Of a DNA stretch of 64,000 bases, positions 37,902 through 47,100 are shown one piece after another. Made by a program: the position numbers and the translations under genes. The DNA comes from Balneolaceae bacterium. GTDB lineage: Bacteria; Bacteroidota; Rhodothermia; Balneolales; Balneolaceae. Location: NCBI GenBank assembly GCA_020832285.1, contig JAFIFB010000091.1, forward strand, positions 1 to 64,000. The letters are read 5' to 3'. Under the pieces are notes generated by a model, which had not been told where the DNA came from, ran no database searches, and saw only the letters and a program-made list of their open reading frames with translations. Positions within the stretch are counted from its first letter, which is position 1, and each line of letters begins with the position of its first letter.

Positions 37902-38735
37902 ATGACTTCACACATGCAAATTACATTACATAATTTTATTATCGGCCTGCTTTTTTTCTTTCTGGTCTCTTGCGGAAATAATGAACAAGCTCAGCCGGAA
38001 ATGGAGCGGGAAGATCAGACAACACTAACCGTAATGAGTTACAATATTCAGCACGGGCGTGGAATGGACGGGGAGATTGATCTGGAGCGGATTGCACAGG
38101 TTATTCTGGATGAAGGTGCCGATATCGTGGCCTTGCAGGAGGTGGACATGGGTGTGGAGCGTTCGGGCCGGATCGATATCGCCACAGAACTGGCGGAACT
38201 GACCGGGCTTGAGCACTATGTTTTTGGAAAAAATATCGATCATCAGGGTGGTGATTATGGAAATGCCACTTTATCCAGATTTCCAATCACTGAGTATGAG
38301 AATGTTCATTTTGAACAGATGAGTCCGGAACAGCGAGGTATTTTAACAACGCTGATAGATGTGGACGGGTTTTCATTGCTGATGATGAATACGCATCTCG
38401 CCCACAGAAGCCAGGACGAGCCCGAGCGGGTGATTTTTATTGAGGGAGCCAGGGATGAAATCATCCCGCGCTACCAGAGTGATGCTATTATTTTTATCGG
38501 TGACTTTAACGACGTACCGGGCAGTGCCACGCATGAAGCGGTGAAAGAGTATCTGACCGATGTATGGGAAGTAGTGGGTGATGGCGACGGTTTCACCATT
38601 CCGCCGGATAACCCAAACCGCCGGATCGATTATATTTTTTATGATGACGGATTAGAGCCGCTCAACGCCTGGGTGCCCGTTACAATGGCATCGGACCATC
38701 TTCCATTGGTGGCCGATTTTGTCTTAAGGAATTAA
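37902..38735 (+). CDS. Endonuclease/exonuclease/phosphatase (EEP) family lipoprotein
   Basis: 277 residues. Lipoprotein signal FIIGLLFFFLVSC (Cys24). EEP fold motifs: VMSYNIQHGRGMDGEID, DIVALQEVDMGVERSG (metal-binding Glu), the catalytic IFIGDFNDVPGSATHE (Asp/Asn) and the closing MASDHLPLVADF (Asp-His). Members include sphingomyelinases, inositol phosphatases and nucleases; the variant residues here fit a secreted phosphodiesterase rather than DNA repair. It ends the locus that starts at 25,593 and adds a fourth ester-cleaving enzyme. Confidence 0.88.
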   Translation: MTSHMQITLHNFIIGLLFFFLVSCGNNEQAQPEMEREDQTTLTVMSYNIQHGRGMDGEIDLERIAQVILDEGADIVALQEVDMGVERSGRIDIATELAELTGLEHYVFGKNIDHQGGDYGNATLSRFPITEYENVHFEQMSPEQRGILTTLIDVDGFSLLMMNTHLAHRSQDEPERVIFIEGARDEIIPRYQSDAIIFIGDFNDVPGSATHEAVKEYLTDVWEVVGDGDGFTIPPDNPNRRIDYIFYDDGLEPLNAWVPVTMASDHLPLVADFVLRN

Positions 38736-38913
38736 CAGCAGCAATTTGTCTATCTTAAAATGTTGACTGAGACCTGGCAGGTTTTGCCCGGTATTTTAAG
38801 CATCATCAGCATAGTATGTTGAAACATGTCAGATCTTTATCCGACAATTGAGAGTTGACTTAACACTCTGTTCGTTACAGGCCGGAGTAGCGACTCATTG
38901 CACTTGATAATAT

Positions 38914-38931
38914 GTACGGGAAGACGTACGT
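38914..38931. promoter_or_regulatory. Candidate toxin-antitoxin operator
   Basis: GTACG at 38,914-38,918 pairs with CGTAC at 38,925-38,929, and ACGTACGT at 38,924-38,931 is itself palindromic. It lies 37 bases before the antitoxin ATG, where YefM/Phd proteins usually bind dyads to repress their own operon. Confidence 0.4.
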
Positions 38932-38967
38932 TAAGTATATAACGAATGAACTTAATGATGTCTCATA

Positions 38968-39210
38968 ATGAAAACACTTACAGCAACGAAAGCCCGAAAA
39001 GAGATTTATCGCCTGATTGATGAGGCTGCTGAAACTCATGAACCCATTCAAATTACCGGTAAAAGAGCCAATGCCATTCTTATCAGTGAGGATGACTGGC
39101 GTTCTATTCAGGAAACACTGTATTTGACTTCGATATCCGGGATGGCTGATTCTATCAAAGAAGGAATGAATACTCCTCTTGAGGAAACTGATGACGAGTT
39201 GGATTGGTGA
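38968..39210 (+). CDS. YefM/Phd-type antitoxin
   Basis: An 80-residue Phd/YefM-fold protein: KTLTATKARKEIYRLIDEAA (DNA-binding dimer), the HEPIQITGKRANAILISEDDW core shared by the family, then a helix and an acidic C-terminus (EETDDELDW) that would thread into the toxin. It neutralises the YoeB-like toxin encoded next, with which it overlaps by a GTGA junction, and represses the operon. Confidence 0.93.
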   Translation: MKTLTATKARKEIYRLIDEAAETHEPIQITGKRANAILISEDDWRSIQETLYLTSISGMADSIKEGMNTPLEETDDELDW

Positions 39211-39473
39211 GCAATTATAGACTCGTATATACTAAGCAGGCGAAAAAAGATGCAAAGAAAGTTGCTTCTGCGGGGTTAAAGTCCAAAACCGAAGAGTTGC
39301 TTGAACTGCTTCGGGAAGACCCATTTCAAAAATATCCCCCTTTTGAAAAAATTGTTGGTGATCTGGAAGGCGCTTGCTCGAGGAGAATAAATATTCAGCA
39401 TCGATTGGTTTATCAAGTCTACCGGGAAGAAAATATTGTAAAAGTAATTCGAATGTGGACTCATTATGATTAA
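39207..39473 (+). CDS. YoeB/Txe-type toxin (ribosome-dependent mRNA endonuclease)
   Basis: 88 residues from GTG 39,207, overlapping the antitoxin stop by GTGA; a TTG codon earlier is also possible. The RelE-fold core reads YRLVYTKQAKKDAKKVASAG, then DPFQKYPPFEKIVGDLEGACSRRINIQHRLVYQV and ends RMWTHYD. The segment SRRINIQHRLVYQV matches the YoeB active site (Arg and His of the family). YoeB toxins cut mRNA in the ribosomal A site. The last residues WTHYD replace the usual YHY-type end, so activity is likely but not certain. Confidence 0.92.
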   Translation: MSNYRLVYTKQAKKDAKKVASAGLKSKTEELLELLREDPFQKYPPFEKIVGDLEGACSRRINIQHRLVYQVYREENIVKVIRMWTHYD

Positions 39474-39618
39474 CCCGGTTTTCTCACAGTAAATATATTA
39501 AACGAAGTTAAAGTTATTGATATATAGTGCTTTGCGATCCAATTTTGGGAGCTACAAATGAATCACCCTGTTCTCCATTTTTCTGTCTGTTGAGAGTAAC
39601 GTAACTTTGAGAAAAAGA

Positions 39619-40365
39619 ATGCCGGCCATGTCATCGAAAACTATTATCAGCCTTGTTCCTTCATTAACCGAACTTCTGTTCGTTCTCGGTTTGGGAGATC
39701 GGGTCATCGGGCGAACCCGTTTTTGCACTCATCCAAAAGAGAAGATTGAAAAAATACCGGTCATCGGGGGCACCAAAAATCCCAATCTGGAGAAAATAAG
39801 AGGGCTGAATCCGGAAGTCATCATTGCCAACAAAGAGGAAAACCGTCGTGAAGATGTGGAGGAACTGCAGAGAGATTTCGAGGTGATGGTGACCGAAATC
39901 GATACCATCGAAGAAGCTCTTTTTACCATTCATGATATCGGGTGGACCTTCGGCGTACAGGAGAAAGCAAAAAAATGGATCAAATCAATTCAGAAGGAAA
40001 TGGACCGTGTACCCGATGAGCCGCCCTTGACCGCCGCCTATTTTATATGGCGAGACCCCTGGATGAGCGTGGGCAATGATACATACATTCACTCGGTCAT
40101 GAAACACTGGAAACTGGAAAATGTGTATTCCGATAAAGTGCGCTATCCCAAAACCACACTGTACGAACTTTCCCTCAAAAAGCCGGAACTGATTCTGCTC
40201 AGCAGTGAACCCTATCCGTTCAAGGAAAAGCACATCAAAGAAGTGAGAAGTATCTGCCGCGGTTCAAACATCGTACTGGTAAACGGAGAGTGGTTTAGCT
40301 GGTACGGATCACGCATGCAGAAGGGATTCAGAAATCTGAATATTCTCCGAAGAGCGATTTCCTGA
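39619..40365 (+). CDS. BtuF-like helical-backbone metal/cofactor-binding protein
   Basis: 248 residues from ATG 39,619 (ATG 39,628 and a TTG at 39,607 are alternatives; no clear ribosome site decides). Two alpha/beta lobes joined by a long helix: TIISLVPSLTELLFVLGLGDRVIG, NLEKIRGLNPEVIIANKEENRRE, then TAAYFIWRDPWMSVGNDTYI and ELSLKKPELILLSSEPYPFK. This is the cobalamin/siderophore-binding fold of BtuF. No signal peptide or lipobox is seen, so it may be cytosolic or bind a corrinoid inside the cell. No permease or ATPase gene adjoins it. Confidence 0.85.
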   Translation: MPAMSSKTIISLVPSLTELLFVLGLGDRVIGRTRFCTHPKEKIEKIPVIGGTKNPNLEKIRGLNPEVIIANKEENRREDVEELQRDFEVMVTEIDTIEEALFTIHDIGWTFGVQEKAKKWIKSIQKEMDRVPDEPPLTAAYFIWRDPWMSVGNDTYIHSVMKHWKLENVYSDKVRYPKTTLYELSLKKPELILLSSEPYPFKEKHIKEVRSICRGSNIVLVNGEWFSWYGSRMQKGFRNLNILRRAIS

Positions 40366-40401
40366 GGTGGTGCAATCGAAAAACAAGAGCAGAAATACCC
40401 G

Positions 40402-40731
40402 TCATGCACACTTCACGCATCGTGTCGTCCAGGGCATAATTTTCAGCCGTCCGAATGGAATTTCATCACCACATCGCAAACACGTACCCAGCTCTCTTTT
40501 TTCAGAGCGTTCCGTAGCACGTTCCAGTTTTTGAAGGTTTCTTTTTTTATCGCGCAACGCTTTTTCGTTTATCGCCTTGTTGTTGATGGCATCCATCCGC
40601 GATAATCGTCCGATAGAGTTGTCCAGGGTAATCGGCTTAGTGAGTTCCTTCAGCTCCTCAATCTCCACTTTGGTGGAATGTATTTGACTGTCGATAATCT
40701 CTTTGAGTTCGTTTTTTTCAGCTTCAGTCAT
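40402..40731 (-). CDS. DksA/TraR-type C4 zinc-finger protein
   Basis: 109 residues from the ATG at 40,731; the longer frame from 40,785 overlaps the upstream gene and adds atypical sequence. A coiled-coil N-terminus (TEAEKNELKEIIDSQIHSTK) and a C-terminal finger GTCLRCGDEIPFGRLKIMPW then TRCVKC (C-x2-C...C-x2-C) match the DksA/TraR family, which modulates RNA polymerase through its secondary channel with ppGpp. Of the acidic coiled-coil tip (DxxDxA in DksA), MDAINNKA is the nearest equivalent. It lies 25 bases after the antiporter gene and may be cotranscribed with it. Confidence 0.85.
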   Translation of the reverse strand: MTEAEKNELKEIIDSQIHSTKVEIEELKELTKPITLDNSIGRLSRMDAINNKAINEKALRDKKRNLQKLERATERSEKRELGTCLRCGDEIPFGRLKIMPWTTRCVKCA

Positions 40732-40756
40732 AATCTTGAGATGTTCATGGAAATCT

Positions 40757-42319
40757 TTACACAAACAAAATAACCAAAAGTGCATAACTGATCATCGCCA
40801 GAATTCCGGCTGCGATTGCAAGCGGTAGCTGGGTGGTTACGTGGTCCATCAGGTCGCACCCGGTGGCTAGCGAGCTGAGGATGGTGGTATCGGAGATGGG
40901 TGAGCACTGATCTCCCATCACACTGCCGCCAATTACTGCCGCAAAACAGAGCTGAAGGAAGAACACCTCCGGCACCACTGCCCATGCAAGTGGCATGGCG
41001 ATGGGGAAAACCACCGCATACGTTCCCCAGGAGGTTCCTGTAGAGAAAGCGATAATCATGCAGAGCACCATCAGTACACCGGGCAGGAATGCGGGCCAGA
41101 TCAGGTCACCGATCATCATCACCACGTAATCGGCCGTACCAACCGCATCGGCTACCTCTTTCAGGGTAACGGCGAGTGCGAGGATGATTGCGCCGATAGT
41201 CACACCTTTACATCCGTCGATAAATCCGTTGATAGCAACTTGCAGGCTCATTCCTTTTGCCAAAGCAATGCCAATGCCAATCAGCACTGAGAGCACAAAC
41301 GCTTCAGCAATAAGCAAAGTGGGACTTTCCGAACCGAGGATAAAGTAGGTGTAGGCGTATGGGATGATGGCTACACCGAGCAGTCCGCCAATAGGCCCGA
41401 AGAAATCGATCAGACCTGGATTATAGTTTTTAGGAACCTTGCTTTGAGTGAGTTCATCGGCAGCCATCGGGGTGGCCCCTTTTCGATCCAGCAAGCCTTT
41501 GGTGCGGGATCGCTCAATGGCTTTTCTCATTTTTTTCCCCGGAACCCATGGAAGCAGTTCCAAGGCGAAAAGCAGGGTGATCAAAATCGCGAAAATAGCA
41601 TAAAAGTTGTATGGAAGAGAAGAGAAGAAAAAGTTGATACCATCTGCGGGAGTTTCAAAAATGGCAACAGTTCCGATCACCAGCCCACTCACATATATAG
41701 GCCAAACATTGAAGGGAATAAGCGTGGCCGCAGGTGATGCGGTGCTATCCACCATGTAGGAGAGTTCTTCGTGAGAAACGTTGTGTTTATCGGATACCGG
41801 GCGGACAGTGGCGCCTGTCAGAACCGTACTTATGGTACCTCCCTGGTGAAAAATCAATCCCATCATCCAGGTAAAAAATTTGGCAGAACGGGGCCCTCGT
41901 ACCATCAGATTACTTGCCCATACTGCGAACCTTTCAGCACCGCCGGTTCGGGTCCAGATACCGATCAATCCGCCCAATGCCCACAGATATACCAGTAAAA
42001 TCAGCGCAAAACTCTCGGTGCCGATGGAAGGAATCAAAAAATGTTCCACCACGTTAACTTCACCGGCAATAACACCACCCAGACAGATACCGATAAATAG
42101 AGCACTCACCACTTCGCGGGTCCAGAAGGCCAGAAGTATCGCTACAAGCGGAGGCATAATGGACCAGAATCCATAATGGCCGTCATATTCGGGAAATAAT
42201 TCATTCAGACCTGTGTAAACACCTGCAATAATCAGTGCGATGAAAGCACCCACATAAATTCTGCGGCGATTTGCCGGATCACCGAAACGGGTTTGAATGT
42301 AACCGGATTGATTGTTCAT
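40757..42319 (-). CDS. NhaC-family Na+/H+ antiporter
   Basis: 520 residues from ATG 42,319 (the frame is open to 42,376, with no hydrophobic start there). It has about 12 membrane helices, for example YVGAFIALIIAGVYTGLNELF, GFWSIMPPLVAILLAFWTRE, and the conserved TGSSWGT-like segment FSTGTSWGTYAVVFPIAMPLA with GGSVMGDQCSPISDTTILSS, a hallmark of NhaC and related ion transporters. It exchanges Na+ for H+ at the inner membrane, useful in saline settings. The DksA-like gene follows it. Confidence 0.93.
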   Translation of the reverse strand: MNNQSGYIQTRFGDPANRRRIYVGAFIALIIAGVYTGLNELFPEYDGHYGFWSIMPPLVAILLAFWTREVVSALFIGICLGGVIAGEVNVVEHFLIPSIGTESFALILLVYLWALGGLIGIWTRTGGAERFAVWASNLMVRGPRSAKFFTWMMGLIFHQGGTISTVLTGATVRPVSDKHNVSHEELSYMVDSTASPAATLIPFNVWPIYVSGLVIGTVAIFETPADGINFFFSSLPYNFYAIFAILITLLFALELLPWVPGKKMRKAIERSRTKGLLDRKGATPMAADELTQSKVPKNYNPGLIDFFGPIGGLLGVAIIPYAYTYFILGSESPTLLIAEAFVLSVLIGIGIALAKGMSLQVAINGFIDGCKGVTIGAIILALAVTLKEVADAVGTADYVVMMIGDLIWPAFLPGVLMVLCMIIAFSTGTSWGTYAVVFPIAMPLAWAVVPEVFFLQLCFAAVIGGSVMGDQCSPISDTTILSSLATGCDLMDHVTTQLPLAIAAGILAMISYALLVILFV

Positions 42320-42905
42320 AAAAAAGTTGGTTAATCGGTTCCGGCATAAAAGACGGGATTCAGCGGAGATTGTCAACTTTTTTTCAGACAGCTATTTTTT
42401 TGAAGTGTTATAACAAATGAATTACTGCCATTAAATGAGAGGTGTCACGAAGACTCAAAGAATCACGAATATTTTAAAATATAAACCCAGCTTTATTCTC
42501 GTCTGCACAGTGCTTTCCTGGCCTGACAAATTAGAATCGAATAGCTACTTAAGCAATAAGAAGAGAAATCGATAGCTGAAAAGAGCATTCAGCAGTCGAA
42601 GAGGTAAAAAAATAAGAACAATTCACTTCAACGGGATAAGTTTGCAACGAGATTAAAAATTTCAAAGTAATATGAATGATTGCTATGTCAAACATATTCC
42701 AATGTTTTGAACAGGTGTAGATGTGAATATTCGTGGAACCGCTATCCCGCATTTCGTTTCTTGGTGAGAAATTCAGGCTATAGATTTATGATAGTAAAGA
42801 GGCAGGATAATGATTATTATTGGTGCTTGATTCAAGACGCTTCGGGAGTATTCATTTATTGAATATTCTGCAAAAACAAATTCATTCTATACCTCTTTAT
42901 TTTCT
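42320..42905. other. 586-base intergenic region
   Basis: No gene is supported. Positions 42,746-42,760 (CCCGCATTTCGTTTC) match the start of the repeat at 43,770, and 42,757-42,772 carry the TTTCTTGGTGAGAAAT repeat. The rest is AT-rich and holds the upstream regions of the divergent nhaC and uppP-like genes. Confidence 0.5.
42757..42772 (+). repeat. TTTCTTGGTGAGAAAT repeat, copy 1
   Basis: One of four copies found by eye: plus strand here and at 44,020-44,035; minus strand at 48,594-48,606 and 59,496-59,509. Flanks CGG/CCCG also recur. The core ATTTCTTGGTGAGAAAT is itself nearly palindromic at its ends (ATTTCT/AGAAAT). Confidence 0.6.
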
Positions 42906-43769
42906 ATGGCCATTTGGGTAGCAATTTTATTAGGTATCATCCAGGGAATTTTCATGTTTTTTCCTGTGAGTTCCACCAGTCACCTTGCCCTGATGCAGCA
43001 CTTTTTGATCAGTCGCGGAATTGAGCTGCCCGACCCCGATTCTCCTGAGATGATTCTGTTTGACCTGATTGTCCACGTGGGAACACTGGTCTCTATTGCT
43101 TGGGTATTCAAAGAGAGCCTTTCAGTTTACCTGAGAAATACGATTGCTGGTTTTCTGGAATGGTTTGGCGGTGAACAAACTCCGCGGGGAGCACTTTACC
43201 GAAAACTGACATTCCTTGGCCTCTTTTCCGTATTTGTAACGGGTGCCATCGGGTTTCCCCTCAAGTCGATGTTTGAAGCTGTATTTGCAGAGCCGCTGTT
43301 TATGAGCGGCACGCTGATTATTACTGGAATTATATTGTGGTGGACCGATTTTCTGACTCCCCGGAAAGTGGGCCTGCGGGAAATTACCATCTGGATTGCC
43401 ATTGTGATCGGAGCTGCTCAGGCGCTGGCACTTCTGCCGGGGCTGAGCCGAAGCGGCATGACCATCGCTTTTGCTCTCTTTGTCGGAGTAAAGCGCCGGT
43501 GGGCTGCCGAGTACAGTTTCTTCATCGCCTTCCCTACTATCCTGGGAGCCACTCTGCTCCAGACCATTGAGGTGTTTGGATATGGAGGAACTATCACCAT
43601 CGGATTTCCGGCGCTGACGGTTGGTTTTATAGTTTCTGCGATTGTGGGAATCTTTGCCCTCAAACTGGTCATTCATCTCCTCTACCGCGCACAGTTCCGT
43701 GTGTTTTCTTATTACGTTTGGGCCCTTGCTGTGGTTGTGGCCATCTCTTCATTTGCGGGTGTACTTTAG
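42906..43769 (+). CDS. UppP/BacA-type undecaprenyl-diphosphate phosphatase homologue, active-site variant
   Basis: 287 residues with about eight membrane helices. The family start is LGIIQGIFMFFPVSSTSHLA and the second motif is LLPGLSRSGMTIAF (PGLSRSG at 178-184, Arg182). In E. coli UppP the first motif is E-G-L-T-E-F-L-P-V-S-S-T-G-H, where the second Glu (E21) is essential; here that position is Met17 while the first Glu is Gln13. Ser, His26 and Arg182 remain. It could still act on prenyl diphosphates or another lipid phosphate, but classical UppP activity is doubtful. The protein is the only occupant of its operon. Confidence 0.85.
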   Translation: MAIWVAILLGIIQGIFMFFPVSSTSHLALMQHFLISRGIELPDPDSPEMILFDLIVHVGTLVSIAWVFKESLSVYLRNTIAGFLEWFGGEQTPRGALYRKLTFLGLFSVFVTGAIGFPLKSMFEAVFAEPLFMSGTLIITGIILWWTDFLTPRKVGLREITIWIAIVIGAAQALALLPGLSRSGMTIAFALFVGVKRRWAAEYSFFIAFPTILGATLLQTIEVFGYGGTITIGFPALTVGFIVSAIVGIFALKLVIHLLYRAQFRVFSYYVWALAVVVAISSFAGVL

Positions 43770-43774
43770 CCCGC

Positions 43775-43815
43775 ATTTCGTTTCACGGGAATCGCTTCGC
43801 TCGGTGCTCACAGAA
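43775..43815 (+). repeat. 41-base interspersed repeat, copy 1
   Basis: The sequence ATTTCGTTTCACGGGAATCG, then CTTCGCTCGGTGCTCACAGAA, matches the reverse complement of 48,743-48,783 with a single mismatch. It begins directly after the uppP-like stop. Confidence 0.85.
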
Positions 43816-44019
43816 AAAATTATGAATAAATCTATCAATTTGATTATAAATGCCTTAGCCTACAATTTCGGTGATTGTCCCAAAAACACCCTGTCAGATG
43901 CTACGAAATTTACCCGTGGGCTGTGTTGTCTCTGAAATGCTTGCTCAACGTCCGACAGCGGTCGGACTGTTTCCGTCACCATTTTCTCCCGACTGCCGTC
44001 GGGATTGCCCACAACCAAA

Positions 44020-44035
44020 TTTCTTGGTGAGAAAT
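44020..44035 (+). repeat. TTTCTTGGTGAGAAAT repeat, copy 2
   Basis: Same 16-base core as 42,757-42,772, followed by GCGG. It lies within the repeat-rich gap before the 1012-residue orphan. Confidence 0.6.
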
Positions 44036-44187
44036 GCGGTTTAGAGAAGTATGGAGTACGGAGTATTGATTAATGACATGGTTTTGTATAGATCCATAAA
44101 TAACCCACACATTCGAAATTTGCGGGAACCGTTCTGTTTCAGTAACCTTAGGCAAAATTAACCTGGTGAAATCAAATCCGATCGCCA

Positions 44188-47100
44188 ATGCCTTTCAAAA
44201 AAGATATCACAGAATTTATCCTGTCTGAAATGGATAATTCGGATTCATCCGGCGTGTATGTAACCCGGATTCTTTCAAAAGGACAAAAACAGGGATTTCA
44301 CCGAAAAGAAATCTGGACTGAGGTGGTGAGTCTGTTCAGCGATAAAGGTGCTCAAAAAAGCTGGGGCAACTGGGCATCGCTTAGTGACCGCGAGGAGATC
44401 CGTCTACGCTTGAAAGTGCTGAACGAAACCAGCACACTCGATGAAAGCCTGACCGATTTTATCCTCTTCTTTTTCCGGGCATCCGATCCGGTGCTCTACC
44501 AGCTCTCCTCTATCGTTCTGGGCCGCGAGATGGAAAACAATTCCCGGCTTAATACATATTTTGAACAGTATTGTAAAAAAAGGAATATACCTGCCGACAC
44601 ATCCGTCCGGCTCAACAATCAGCGGAGCCGCCGGAGAGCCCTGCTTGTTCGAGCTTCATGGCTGATAAATCGTTCAAACGGGAGTGATCCTTTCCCCCTG
44701 GATATAGAAGAAGTAAGCGGTCTGTCCGATTCCGACATCAGCATCACATTTCTTTCATGCAGCCTGTTACTGGAAGGCGGGCAGCCACGTTGCAGAGAGT
44801 ACGCCGTGAAGTTGCTCAAACACCGTTTTAGCGATCAGAAACCCATCCGCGACCGGAATTTAGTAAGAAATGCCGGGATTCTGATCGTAAGACTTAAAGC
44901 ACACGGGGAATTAGCCGGTGAACTGTTTCACCACTGCTTTGACTGCGCACTAAACCAGTATAACCAGGCAGACCAGCTTGCCACCAAACTTCAGTCTCTT
45001 TTTCTGCTCGATGAATTGATGGAAACATCCATTCACCTGGGGCTGGAGTTTACCGGTTTAGATGGGGGTCAAACCAGGCAGGGACGATTCAACCGGTTTT
45101 TGCAATCCCGGCTGAGCCACTGGGCGAGGGTAAATCAAAAAAAGTATGAGCCGCAAGACGATACGCAACCGGCTTACTCGATCTCTATTGTTGACCAGCT
45201 CTATCGTTCCAACATCCACGAAGAACCTGAAGAAGAATACCGCATCTTTGCCGAAAGCGTGCACAGCTTTTCTGATGCGTCGAGATGGAGAACCTTTACA
45301 GTGGAAGAGCGAACATATCGTGCCTTCTATTTGATCGACTTCTGCATCCACTCCGAATGGACGGAGCCGGAGGAGCTGCTGCTGCTTTTCATAAGCAACG
45401 GCCTCTTTAATAAACTGAAACCGATAGAATTACCAGAAAGTGATCAGCTCAAGACGGCACTCTCTACTATCATTAAACGTCTGATGGAACTGGAACCATC
45501 CCTTTCGCGCACACTGTTCGATCCACAATTGATTCATCGCCTGGCCGATCATGAACTGCTTCCCGCGCTGATTCCGACCGGATTTGATCCCGATTTTCTT
45601 CCCATCCTTGCAGATGCCGTTGAGCACCAGGTTCGCTTTCTGCTTGCCACAGATGCTGATTTTAAGCCCGATCATTACATCTACCTGCTTACCATCCGCC
45701 GTCCCGGTGCCTCCTTTTACCGCTACATGCTTGAACTTTGCAGCGATCGCGAATATAAATGCACAAACGGTGAGCTATACCCGCTTCAGCAGGTATTGAA
45801 ATATCTGAACCGGGATAACACTGATAAAACGCAAAACCCAACACCGTTCTGGACTGCACTGGAGCAGCTCAGGAAAAAGCTGAAGTTGCTCAGGGATGAA
45901 ACCGATCCGGTACAGCTGCTGCAAGGAATTGAGGGCGAACTGCGGGGTACAGGTGCCGAACAGCTTCGCGTAGGAATCACTCTGCACGACCTGCTCGAAA
46001 TGGTTCAGCCGTCAGACCGGGCTTGGTACCGGGCCGGTTTGCCACCATTTACCACTCAAAAAGGGAATGAGATTGTGGCACGGGATCAAATACTTGCCGA
46101 TGCACTGAAAACAAAAACTGCACTTCTTGATCCCAAAAACCTCAATTCCGGTTTTGAGATAGGCGAAACTGCACAGGCAATCAATAAGCAGTTGGATCAA
46201 ATTCGTCAGCACATTTTACCGCTTTTGGGCCTGGCTGAGGCCGGCATGTTTGGCGGACTGCTTGACGAAAGCACGGATAAAGTACAGGAATGGGAGCAGG
46301 TCTTCAGCCAGGCATTAATAATATGGAATGAGCGGGAGCTGAAAGGATCAGATGATGTACATAATCAACTGGTAGATCTGTTACTGGAAACAGATAATTC
46401 CTCCATTCGAGAAAAACTTTTTTTTGTGATCCGCGATACACTTACTGAGGAGGCGAGTGATAAAAAGGATAGCTGGCTTCACCAATATGAGCTAACAAAA
46501 TGGGCAGCCGGAGCTGCAAACAAAGTTAAAGCAGACAAGATCATTTCACCGCTTTGGGGTCAGGCACTCCAAACATTCTGGAAACAGCTTGCCGATGAAG
46601 CAATGGATCAAAATGCAGAAGCCCGCGTGGTTCAGCTTATGAAAGCTCCGGAACTTGCATCGATTCGAAAAAGGGAAGATGCCCGGCAGGTGCTTGATGA
46701 AATTAAGGTGTGGTGTCTGAACCGTTACGATGCCTATCACGCCCTTCAATGCAACCGGGAGATGAATCCGTCGTGGAATCCAGGCGCGGGAATTTTCAAA
46801 ACAGCGAGGGAATACACATCACACTTTGCCCGCGTTTGGCTGGCCTTGCTGATTGGTGTGATTTTTATGTTCGATTTTGGTGATCCCTGGACTGAACTGG
46901 CCGAAATAGGCGATGTTGGAGGTGTAATTTTTGCGTTTGTATTCGGGGTGGCGGGAACATTTTTATATGTGTGGATCGATCTTCGGAAACGTACCGTTTA
47001 CCTGAAGAACGATCCTTTCGGATGGATCTCAACCTTCGGACGGTTATTTCTTTTTTTGGGAGTTACCTTCATCTACACCGGTTTAATGGTGTGCCTTTTC

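Larger units (their letters stand above)
43770..44187. other. Repeat-rich intergenic region
   Basis: It contains a 41-base repeat (43,775-43,815), a hairpin GTCCGAC-AGCG-GTCGGAC at 43,950-43,967, a hairpin TCCCGAC-TGCC-GTCGGGA at 43,987-44,004 and the TTTCTTGGTGAGAAAT repeat at 44,020-44,035. No gene is supported. Confidence 0.6.

Noticed and set aside
42680-42862. 60-codon frame before the uppP-like gene
   Set aside because: It contains the TTTCTTGGTGAGAAAT repeat and has no ribosome site or conserved character.
43122-43676. 184-codon minus-strand frame within the uppP-like gene
   Set aside because: It is antisense to membrane helices and has a biased polar composition, with no start signal.
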